This document shows, piece by piece, positions 1 to 5,613 of a stretch of 9,726 nt of DNA (its first letter is position 1; the number at the start of each line of letters is the position of its first letter). The notes beneath the pieces were generated by a model. It was not told the origin of the DNA and did no database searches. It saw only the letters and a list, made by a program, of their open reading frames with translations. The stretch comes from F1-20-MAGs119 sp041164425. GTDB lineage: Bacteria > Actinomycetota > Acidimicrobiia > Acidimicrobiales > Ilumatobacteraceae. The DNA lies in the NCBI GenBank assembly GCA_041164425.1, contig JBEAPO010000062.1:1-9726 (forward strand), read 5' to 3'. Both the position numbers and the translations under genes were made by a program.

Positions 1-926
1 CACGATGCGCACGCGCCTGCCGACTCGGGTTCGCGCAACGACGTGAAGAGCGCGCTTTCGCGCCAGACCTTGGTGAATCCACCGGGATCGAGCACACTGC
101 CGGCGCGGAACTCGTCGTGCAGTACGAAAGGACACGCATAGACATCGCCGAGAGGGTCGATGAGGCACACCACGCGGCCCGCTCCGCAGAGGTTGAGACC
201 CGGCAGCGGCTCGCCCAGGGCATTCAAATGGAAGAACGAATCACCGGTGAGAACGTTCTCGCCGTGGCCGAGCAACCAACGATAAATGTCGATTTGTTGG
301 TCGGCCGTCGGATGGAGGGCGTGCCAAGTTTCCGCGCCACGTCCGGCGGGACGCAGTCGCGTGATGCGCAGTTGCGCGCCGTACGAGTCGGCGAGCGCCT
401 TGAAGTCGTCGAGTTGTGCGACGTTGTGACGCGTGACGACGACCGAGATCTTGAACGGACCGAAGTTTGCGCGCGCAAGGTTGTCCATTGCGGCGATTGC
501 GGTGTCGAAGGATCCCGCACCGCGCACCGCGTCGTTGGTCGCCGTGTCGGTGCCGTCGAGGCTGATCTGGATGTCGAGGTAGTCCATCGCGGCGAGTCGC
601 CGCGCATTCTCACCGTCGATGTACGCACCGTTCGTCGAGAATTTCACGCCGATTGAGTTGTCGACCGAGTGGGTGATGATGTCGAAGAAGTCGCGACGAA
701 TCATCGGCTCACCGCCACCGATGTTGATGTAGAACACCTGCAGGTCGCGAAGTTCGTCGATGACCGCCTTGGCCTGCGCCGTCGTCAATTCGCGCGCGTC
801 GCGCTGACCACTGCTCGACAAACAGTGGATGCATTGCAGATTGCATGCGTAGGTGAGTTCCCATGTGAGGCAGATCGGCGCATCGAGGCCACGCTTCAGC
901 TGCGAGACGAGTGAATCAGCCGACAT
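1..926 (-). CDS. mftC: Mycofactocin radical SAM maturase MftC (3' end cut by window edge)
   Basis: This is the radical SAM/SPASM enzyme that acts on the C-terminal Val-Tyr of the MftA precursor: oxidative decarboxylation of the tyrosine, then cyclisation, in the cytoplasm. Read from ATG 926 downwards, the frame is open to the window edge for 308 codons; the family is usually near 390 aa, so the C-terminal part is missing. The start reads MSADSLVSQLKRGLDAPICL. The 4Fe-4S SAM motif CNLQCIHC lies at residues 28-35 (Cys28, Cys32, Cys35). The 'GGGEP' SAM-binding motif follows about 45 residues later, then a KFSTNG strand and QISLDG. Near the end, LNLCGAGRVVC and GDVYACPF are the first cysteines of a SPASM auxiliary-cluster domain. 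The start overlaps the end of mftB by 11 nt, so translation is probably coupled; only a weak AGAG precedes it. Identity rests on the remembered MftC consensus plus mftA and mftB next door, and is very secure. Confidence 0.96.
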   Translation of the reverse strand, partial: MSADSLVSQLKRGLDAPICLTWELTYACNLQCIHCLSSSGQRDARELTTAQAKAVIDELRDLQVFYINIGGGEPMIRRDFFDIITHSVDNSIGVKFSTNGAYIDGENARRLAAMDYLDIQISLDGTDTATNDAVRGAGSFDTAIAAMDNLARANFGPFKISVVVTRHNVAQLDDFKALADSYGAQLRITRLRPAGRGAETWHALHPTADQQIDIYRWLLGHGENVLTGDSFFHLNALGEPLPGLNLCGAGRVVCLIDPLGDVYACPFVLHDEFRAGSVLDPGGFTKVWRESALFTSLREPESAGACAS

Positions 927-1182
927 GGATGATCTCTGATTTCGTGAGGTTGTCGAGGGCCGCGAGAAACGAGGCGCGTCGTTCGGCTGCTATGCCGCAC
1001 GCGTCGAGCGTGGCACCGACCGTTGGATGGTTGGCCAGATTCTTCACGACCGCGACGACGTCGGGGTGTTTCAAGAAAACAAGACGGCGGTTGCCGTAGT
1101 GGTAAGCGAGTGCGCCGAAGGGTTCGGGGCGGAGGGCAACCTGCGGTGAGAGGCTGCAGCTCGATTCGAGAGTGATGGTCAT
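916..1182 (-). CDS. mftB: Mycofactocin biosynthesis chaperone MftB
   Basis: Small peptide-binding protein of 88 aa with a PqqD-like RiPP recognition element fold, known in the family to bind the MftA leader and present it to MftC. The core includes LSPQVALRPEPFGALAYHYG followed by RRLVFLK, the family hallmark ('..PQVALRPEPFGAL.YH.G.R.L.FLK..'), then a helical C-terminal half. The start is uncertain. ATG 1182 gives MTITLESSCSL; a TTG at 1194 in the same frame would add four residues, and an in-frame stop at 1210-1212 excludes anything longer. Neither start has a clear Shine-Dalgarno. It lies 40 bp downstream of mftA and overlaps mftC by 11 nt, as expected for one mftA-mftB-mftC transcript. Nothing in it looks broken. 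Confidence 0.93.
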   Translation of the reverse strand: MTITLESSCSLSPQVALRPEPFGALAYHYGNRRLVFLKHPDVVAVVKNLANHPTVGATLDACGIAAERRASFLAALDNLTKSEIIHVG

Positions 1183-1222
1183 CGCGGCACGCAATGCGAC
1201 ACGGGTCGACTAGCGGGGGGTC

Positions 1223-1366
1223 TCAGTAGACGCCGCACATGCCGTCGATGGAGATCTCCTCGACGAGAAGCTCTTCGAGAACCTCGACGGAGTCGGCAAC
1301 CACGACTTCGTCGTTGGCGGTGTGCTCGGAGGCCTCGAGGACGGCGGAGTTGGGTGCCGGGGTCAT
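1223..1366 (-). CDS. mftA: Mycofactocin precursor peptide MftA
   Basis: A 47-aa ribosomally made precursor of the redox cofactor mycofactocin. The C-terminal octapeptide IDGMCGVY matches the near-invariant tail of the family; the last two residues, Val-Tyr, become the cofactor core after MftC modification and peptidase (MftE) release. The leader is acidic, with EVLEELLVEEIS just before the tail, the segment expected to bind MftB. ATG 1366 gives MTPAPNSAVLEASEH as N-terminus. The frame is open further upstream, but that sequence runs into the divergent promoter and the opposing gene, so the short form is chosen. There is no Shine-Dalgarno; a TANNNT hexamer sits 7 nt upstream, suggesting a leaderless message. 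It is the first gene of the minus-strand operon, with mftB and mftC following. Identification is very secure because of the tail and its neighbours. Confidence 0.97.
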   Translation of the reverse strand: MTPAPNSAVLEASEHTANDEVVVADSVEVLEELLVEEISIDGMCGVY

Positions 1367-1373
1367 GCGAGTG

Positions 1374-1379
1374 AGCGTA
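1374..1379 (-). promoter_or_regulatory. Candidate -10 element for leaderless mftA
   Basis: On the minus strand TACGCT (fits TANNNT) ends 7 nt before the mftA ATG at 1366, so transcription would start at or within a base or two of the start codon. No Shine-Dalgarno is present between them. No good -35 box is visible at the usual distance. Inferred from spacing and composition only. Confidence 0.45.
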
Positions 1380-1383
1380 CCGT

Positions 1384-1413
1384 GTGACGCCTGTCCGGTG
1401 CGTGGGCTAGCGT
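1384..1413 (+). promoter_or_regulatory. Candidate promoter for the alcohol dehydrogenase operon
   Basis: In the 95-bp gap between the divergent mftA and dehydrogenase starts, GTGACG (1384-1389) and TAGCGT (1408-1413) form a -35/-10 like pair with an 18-nt spacer. Transcription would begin near 1420, giving a leader of about 40 nt that carries an inverted repeat and a Shine-Dalgarno. The -35 match is modest. Confidence 0.4.
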
Positions 1414-1422
1414 CATCTTGCG

Positions 1423-1438
1423 CTCGGGGTCGCCCGAG
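1423..1438. repeat. Perfect inverted repeat in the dehydrogenase leader
   Basis: CTCGGG-GTCG-CCCGAG: 6-bp perfect arms with a 4-nt centre. It lies just after the candidate -10 and about 13 nt before the ribosome-binding site. It could be a repressor operator for the divergent promoters or an RNA hairpin in the 5' leader; the sequence alone does not decide which. Confidence 0.55.
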
Positions 1439-1450
1439 AAGTCGCGAAAC

Positions 1451-1457
1451 GAGGGGG
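1451..1457 (+). promoter_or_regulatory. Ribosome-binding site of first alcohol dehydrogenase
   Basis: GAGGGGG ends 4 nt before the GTG at 1462 and supports that GTG as the start codon; no other in-frame start is as well placed. Confidence 0.65.
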
Positions 1458-1461
1458 ACGC

Positions 1462-2574
1462 GTGAAGACAAAAGCCGCAATCCTGTGGGAGCTGAACAAG
1501 CCATGGTCGGTCGAGGAGATCGACCTCGACCCGCCCGGTCCGGGCGAAGTCTTGGTGAAGATGGCCGCGTCGGGCATGTGCCACAGCGACGAGCACCTCG
1601 TTACCGGTGACCTGCCGTCGCCGCTGCCGATCATCGGCGGCCATGAGGGCGCCGGCATCGTCGAACAGGTTGGCGAGGGTGTCAGTTGGCTCGCCCCCGG
1701 CGACCACGTTGTTTTCGGCTTCATTCCTTCATGCGGTCGCTGTCCGAGTTGCAGCACGGGTCACTCGAACCTCTGTGACCTCGGCCAGTACCTCGGTCTC
1801 GGAATGCAGATCGCCGACCAGACGTCGCGTCACCATGCGCGGGGCACCGACCTCGCGCTGATGTGCATCCTCGGGACCTTCGCGCACCACACGGTGGTGA
1901 ACGAGGCGTCATGCATCAAGATCGACAAGGACGTGCCACTCGACAGGGCATGTCTCTTGGGTTGCGGAGTGGTCACCGGATGGGGCAGCAGCGTCTACGC
2001 CGCCGACGTGCAGCCCGGTGACACGGTGTGCGTCATCGGCGTTGGTGGCATCGGCGCAAACGCGGTTCAGGGCGCCAAGTTGGCCGGTGCGAAGCGCGTC
2101 ATAGCAATCGACCCGATCGAATTCAAGCGTGAGAAGGCTCTCGAACTGGGAGCGACGCACACGTCGTCATCGATCGTCGAGGCAATCGACATGGTGCGCG
2201 ATCTCACCTGGGGCACGATGGCAAACAAGGTCATCATGACGATGGGCGTCGGCAGCGGCGAACTCATGGGTCAGGCGTTGGCGTTGACCGCCAAGCGCGG
2301 TCGCGTCGTCGTGACGAACCTCCATCCAGCGATGGAGATGAGTGCGAACGTCAGCTTCCTCGACATGACTTTGATGGAGAAGCAGGTCGTTGGTTCATTG
2401 TTCGGCTCGGGCAACCCGCGGGCCGACATACCGAAGTTGCTCGGTCTGTACCGCGAAGGACAGCTCGATCTCGACGGCCTGGTCACCAAGACCTACACAC
2501 TCGACGGCATCAACGACGGCTATGACGACATGCGCAACGGCAAGAACATCCGCGGCGTCCTCGTTTACAACTGA
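1462..2574 (+). CDS. NDMA-type (mycofactocin-associated) zinc alcohol dehydrogenase, copy 1
   Basis: A 370-aa medium-chain zinc alcohol dehydrogenase, most like the nicotinoprotein (NDMA-dependent, Rxyl_3153-type) group, whose tightly held NAD is reoxidised through mycofactocin rather than exchanged. The GroES-like domain carries the catalytic zinc ligands Cys40 (GMCHSDEH), His61/Glu62 (GGHEGAG) and Cys168 (LGCGV). Structural zinc ligands are Cys91, Cys94, Cys97 and Cys105. The Rossmann fold has GVGGIG at 193-198 and the NAD-selecting Asp217 (IAIDP). A GTG start at 1462 with GAGGGGG upstream is chosen; the N-terminus MKTKAAILWE fits the family. It is divergent from mftA and followed 39 bp later by a paralogue sharing long runs such as AGAKRVIA and EFKREKA. 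The alcohol oxidised cannot be read from the sequence. Dependence on mycofactocin is inferred from family and adjacency to mftABC. Confidence 0.9.
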   Translation: MKTKAAILWELNKPWSVEEIDLDPPGPGEVLVKMAASGMCHSDEHLVTGDLPSPLPIIGGHEGAGIVEQVGEGVSWLAPGDHVVFGFIPSCGRCPSCSTGHSNLCDLGQYLGLGMQIADQTSRHHARGTDLALMCILGTFAHHTVVNEASCIKIDKDVPLDRACLLGCGVVTGWGSSVYAADVQPGDTVCVIGVGGIGANAVQGAKLAGAKRVIAIDPIEFKREKALELGATHTSSSIVEAIDMVRDLTWGTMANKVIMTMGVGSGELMGQALALTAKRGRVVVTNLHPAMEMSANVSFLDMTLMEKQVVGSLFGSGNPRADIPKLLGLYREGQLDLDGLVTKTYTLDGINDGYDDMRNGKNIRGVLVYN

Positions 2575-2601
2575 TCAGACACACGAGACGAAACGACACT
2601 T

Positions 2602-2607
2602 GGGGGA
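2602..2607 (+). promoter_or_regulatory. Ribosome-binding site of second alcohol dehydrogenase
   Basis: GGGGGA ends 6 nt before ATG 2614, in the 39-bp gap after the first dehydrogenase. It supports independent re-initiation on the shared transcript. Confidence 0.6.
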
Positions 2608-2613
2608 AACAAC

Positions 2614-3765
2614 ATGAAGGCGAAAGCAGCGGTCATCCACGGGCTCCATCAGGACTGGAGCATTGATGACATCGAGGTTCACGCACCGAAGGCGGGCGAG
2701 GTTCTCGTGCACTGGAAGGTTGCGGGTCTGTGCCACAGCGACGAGCATCTCGTCACGGGCGACATGGTTCCACCGCAAGAACTGCTCGACATGATGGGAC
2801 TCGAATCGATGTTCCCGATGGTGGGCGGCCACGAAGGAGCGGGCGTCATCCTCGACGTCGGCCCCGGAGTCAACTCGGTGAAGAAGGGCGACCACGTCTC
2901 GGCCTCTTTCATTCCGTCGTGTGGGCGCTGTCGCTACTGCAGCACGGGCCGCCAGAACTTGTGTGACCTCGGTGCCGGCGCGATGATCCCCGGCATGATC
3001 ACCGACGGCACCCACCGCCACTTCCTCGCGAACGGAACACCCGTCGGCATGATGGCCAAGGTCGGCACGTTCTCCGAGGTTGCGTGCGTGGCCGAGGCGT
3101 CGGTCATCAAGGTCGATCCAGATCTGCCTCTCGAGTCGGTTGCGCTCGTGTCGTGTGGCGTCGCCACGGGCTGGGGTTCGGCGACGAACCGAGCCGATGT
3201 ACAGCCGGGCGACACCGTCGTCGTGGTTGGCATCGGCGGCATCGGCATCAACGCGGTCCAGGGCGCGAAGATGGCCGGAGCCAAGCGCGTCATCGCAGTC
3301 GACCCCGTCGAGTTCAAGCGTGAGAAGGCGATGGAAATGGGTGCCACCCACACGTTCTCTTCCATGGAAGAAGCGATGGCGCCGGTGATGGAGATGACCT
3401 GGGGACAGATGGCCGACCGCGTCATCATGACCCCCGGCGTTCTCCACGGTGAGATGATGGAGATGGCCCAGAACCTGACGGGCAAGGGCGGAACCATGGT
3501 GGTCACCGCGATCTCGCCCATGACCAGCGGAACCGCGAGCATCAACCTGTTCAACCTTGCGATGTTCAACAAGGAAGTGAAGGGAACCATCTTCGGCAGC
3601 CTCAACCCGCGTGCCGACATCCCGAAGCTTCTCGGCATGTACCGCGACGGTCAGTTGAAGCTCGACGAACTGATCACGAAGCGCTACCCGCTGTCGCAGA
3701 TCAACGAGGGTTACCGCGCGATGCGCGACGGCGAGAACATTCGCGGCGTCATCGTGAACGACTGA
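2614..3765 (+). CDS. NDMA-type (mycofactocin-associated) zinc alcohol dehydrogenase, copy 2
   Basis: A 383-aa paralogue of the upstream gene, in the same class III-like zinc dehydrogenase group. Catalytic zinc ligands are Cys40 (GLCHSDEH), His73/Glu74 (GGHEGAG) and Cys181 (SCGVATGWG); structural ligands are Cys103, Cys106, Cys109 and Cys117. The Rossmann motif GIGGIG is at 206-211 with Asp230 (IAVDP) for NAD. Compared with copy 1 it has about 12 extra residues between Cys40 and the His of GGHEGAG (the segment around VPPQELLDMMGLESMF), a loop near the active site. This is probably a real difference in substrate pocket or oligomer contacts. ATG 2614 has a G-rich ribosome-binding site. The MoxR gene starts 13 bp after its stop. 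Together the two copies look like a diverged tandem duplication rather than redundant twins. Actual substrate unknown. Confidence 0.9.
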   Translation: MKAKAAVIHGLHQDWSIDDIEVHAPKAGEVLVHWKVAGLCHSDEHLVTGDMVPPQELLDMMGLESMFPMVGGHEGAGVILDVGPGVNSVKKGDHVSASFIPSCGRCRYCSTGRQNLCDLGAGAMIPGMITDGTHRHFLANGTPVGMMAKVGTFSEVACVAEASVIKVDPDLPLESVALVSCGVATGWGSATNRADVQPGDTVVVVGIGGIGINAVQGAKMAGAKRVIAVDPVEFKREKAMEMGATHTFSSMEEAMAPVMEMTWGQMADRVIMTPGVLHGEMMEMAQNLTGKGGTMVVTAISPMTSGTASINLFNLAMFNKEVKGTIFGSLNPRADIPKLLGMYRDGQLKLDELITKRYPLSQINEGYRAMRDGENIRGVIVND

Positions 3766-3778
3766 CGAGTCGCGTTTC

Positions 3779-4690
3779 ATGAACGAAGTGATCGGTCGGC
3801 TGGGGCGCGACGTCGTTGGCCGTACCCGTGAACTGGAAGTCGTCGTCGCCGCTCTCGGGGCGGACCGTCACATCGTGCTCGAGGGCCCGCCTGGTACCGG
3901 CAAGTCGACCCTTCTCCGGGCCGTCGCGGGCGCGCTCGGTGTGGGTTTCGAGTTCGTCGAAGGCAACGCCGAACTGACACCGGCACGTTTGGCTGGTGCG
4001 TTCGACCCCGCGCGCGTGCTGACCGAGGGTTACGTCGCCGATGCTTTCATGGACGGTCCGCTCATCACGGCGATGCGCGAGGGATCGCTTCTCTACGTCG
4101 AGGAAATCAACCGTGTGCCCGAAGAGACGCTGAACGTTCTCATCACCGTGATGAGCGAGGGCGACCTCAGCGTGCCGCGCCTCGGCCGCGTTGCTGCGAA
4201 ACCCGGTTTCCGCCTCGTTGCGGCGATGAACCCTTTCGACTCGGTCGGAACAGCGCGCATCTCGGGTGCGATCTACGACCGCGTGTGTCGTGTCGCGGTG
4301 GGTTACCAGTCGTTCGACGACGAAGTTGTGATCGTGTCGCGGCACGTCGACGGCCTCGATGCTTCGTGGATAGAAGGTGTCGTGCGGGTGGTGCGTGCGA
4401 CTCGCGAGCACGCCGACCTGCGCACCGGTTCGTCGGTGCGTGGGGCGATCGACACCGCGCTCGTCGCACGGTCGCTCGGTGTCTTGCGAGATCAGGCGCC
4501 GACGACACCCAGCGTCGCTCGAGATGCAGCCCTCACCGCACTCAGCGGCCGGGTGCGCCTGCGCGAGGGCGTCTCGCGCACCGCCGAAGACGTGATCCTC
4601 GAGATCTGGGACTCGGTGTTCGCGCCGCGAACCGAATCGGGTGATGCGGGAAAAGGTGGAGCCCCGATCGGGGCCACGAACTCCCGCTGA
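3779..4690 (+). CDS. MoxR-family AAA+ ATPase
   Basis: A 303-aa single-domain AAA+ ATPase of the MoxR group, which typically works with a VWA-domain partner to mature, insert metal into, or remodel a client enzyme. Walker A is GPPGTGKS (residues 36-43), Walker B LLYVEEIN (104-111) with the catalytic Glu pair, and sensor 1 is the Asn of AAMNPFD (about 151). Arg168 in YDRVC is a candidate arginine finger, and the C-terminal lid contains LRTGSSVRGAID in the sensor 2 area. ATG 3779 is 13 nt after the preceding stop with only a weak GACGAG ahead, consistent with coupled translation. The VWA gene follows immediately. Position in a mycofactocin/dehydrogenase operon suggests the dehydrogenases or their cofactor assembly as clients, as with MoxR in PQQ methanol dehydrogenase clusters; that is inference. 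Confidence 0.92.
   Translation: MNEVIGRLGRDVVGRTRELEVVVAALGADRHIVLEGPPGTGKSTLLRAVAGALGVGFEFVEGNAELTPARLAGAFDPARVLTEGYVADAFMDGPLITAMREGSLLYVEEINRVPEETLNVLITVMSEGDLSVPRLGRVAAKPGFRLVAAMNPFDSVGTARISGAIYDRVCRVAVGYQSFDDEVVIVSRHVDGLDASWIEGVVRVVRATREHADLRTGSSVRGAIDTALVARSLGVLRDQAPTTPSVARDAALTALSGRVRLREGVSRTAEDVILEIWDSVFAPRTESGDAGKGGAPIGATNSR
4653..4674 (+). promoter_or_regulatory. Ribosome-binding-like site followed by a perfect palindrome at the MoxR/VWA junction
   Basis: AAGGTGGA (4653-4660, a near match to AAGGAGG) is followed at once by the 14-bp perfect palindrome GCCCCGATCGGGGC (4661-4674), which can fold as a 5-bp stem with a GATC loop. Twelve nt further on is CTG 4687, overlapping the MoxR stop TGA (4688-4690) in the frame of the VWA gene. 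The hairpin would shorten the effective distance from the ribosome-binding site to that codon. Function is speculative. Confidence 0.35.
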
Positions 4691-4758
4691 TCAAGGAAGG
4701 CGCGGCCGCCGAAGCCGCGGAAAAAGAGGCTGGTCGGCGCACGAAGTCGCGCACCGAG

Positions 4759-5610
4759 TTGTCGCGGCACCCGAACTTCGAGCAGGTGTCGCCCGAGGTC
4801 GGTGAACTCGACGAGGCCGCGATCGATGAGTCGATGCGCGAGAGTCCCGACGACACGCTCTCGATGATCGCAGACCTCACCGCGGCAACCGACCCGAAGT
4901 TGCGCGCGGCAGCGAAGCACATCGCCGGCAGGTTGATGCTCGACATCGCGTCGGTGACGACCCGGCGGCGTCGGGGTATCGGCCGCATCGTCTCGCAGCC
5001 CTACCGTGGCGAAGGCGACATCGACATCGACGCCAGCACCGAAGCCTTCGAGGGAAGCGGGCCGAGTCGACGCATCAAGGTCGAGGAACTCGTCGCGCGC
5101 ACGTGGTCGAAGCGTGACACGGCGTTGTGTCTTGTCGTCGACCGTAGTGGTTCGATGGGAGGCAAGCCGCTCGCAACTTCGGCTCTCGCTGCCGCGGCCG
5201 TTGCACTTCGGGAACCCGACGACTACAGCGTCCTCGCGTTCGGGCGCGACGTCGTCGTTGCCAAGTCGCAGGACGTGCCACGTCCGGGGGCTGACGTCGT
5301 CAACTCGGTGCTCACCCTGCGCGGGTTCGGTACGACCGACCTCGCGGCCGCGTTGCGCGCAGCCTCCGAGCAGTTGTCGCGTTCGCGCGCCGCGCGCAAA
5401 GTGGTCGTGTTGTTGTCCGATTGTCGCGCCACCGAAACGGGCGACGTCGACGCTGCGGCCCGCGCGGTCGATGAACTGTGCATCGTCGCACCCGAAGGTG
5501 ACGATGCGGAGGCACGCGTGCTTGCGGCCAACGTGGGTGCACGCATCACGACGGTTGCCGAACCCTCCGACGTTCCGCGCGCCCTCAGCGAAGTACTCGA
5601 CCGGAACTGA
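4759..5610 (+). CDS. VWA-domain protein, partner of the MoxR ATPase (true start probably upstream)
   Basis: 283 aa as drawn, from TTG 4759. The C-terminal VWA domain (about residues 120-283) has a complete metal-ion-dependent adhesion site: DRSGSMGG (128-135, the DxSxS motif), GTTD (191-194) and LLSD (218-221). The N-terminal part starts SRHPNFEQVSPEVGEL and is mostly helical with a basic TTRRRRGIGR stretch. VWA proteins next to MoxR ATPases act as adaptors that bring clients or metal to the ATPase. The start is doubtful. The frame is open back to a stop at 4642-4644 and the codons from about 4687 look coding (KEGAAAEAAEKEAGRRTKSR), but hold no ATG or GTG, and TTG 4759 has no Shine-Dalgarno. 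A CTG at 4687 overlapping the MoxR stop, a frameshifted MoxR-VWA fusion, or a base error are alternatives. The function assignment is firm; the N-terminus is not. Confidence 0.88.
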   Translation: MSRHPNFEQVSPEVGELDEAAIDESMRESPDDTLSMIADLTAATDPKLRAAAKHIAGRLMLDIASVTTRRRRGIGRIVSQPYRGEGDIDIDASTEAFEGSGPSRRIKVEELVARTWSKRDTALCLVVDRSGSMGGKPLATSALAAAAVALREPDDYSVLAFGRDVVVAKSQDVPRPGADVVNSVLTLRGFGTTDLAAALRAASEQLSRSRAARKVVVLLSDCRATETGDVDAAARAVDELCIVAPEGDDAEARVLAANVGARITTVAEPSDVPRALSEVLDRN

Positions 5611-5613
5611 GCG

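Noticed and set aside
117..914. Plus-strand open frames at 117-656 and 669-914
   Set aside because: Both lie antisense to mftC, whose frame shows the full radical SAM and SPASM motifs. They have no motif of their own.
1367..1504. Longer form of the mftA frame extending upstream to 1504
   Set aside because: The extra N-terminus would cross the divergent promoter and overlap the opposing dehydrogenase start. Its composition (Ser/Arg/Pro-rich) is unlike an MftA leader, and 47 aa is a normal precursor length.
2575..2613. Terminator or small gene between the two dehydrogenases
   Set aside because: The 39-bp gap contains only a ribosome-binding site; no hairpin or open frame is visible.
2575..3780. 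401-aa open frame on the minus strand opposite the second alcohol dehydrogenase
   Set aside because: It mirrors the dehydrogenase almost exactly and is rich in His, Arg and Asp in an unstructured pattern, as expected when a GC-rich gene is read backwards. The plus-strand gene has all the family motifs.
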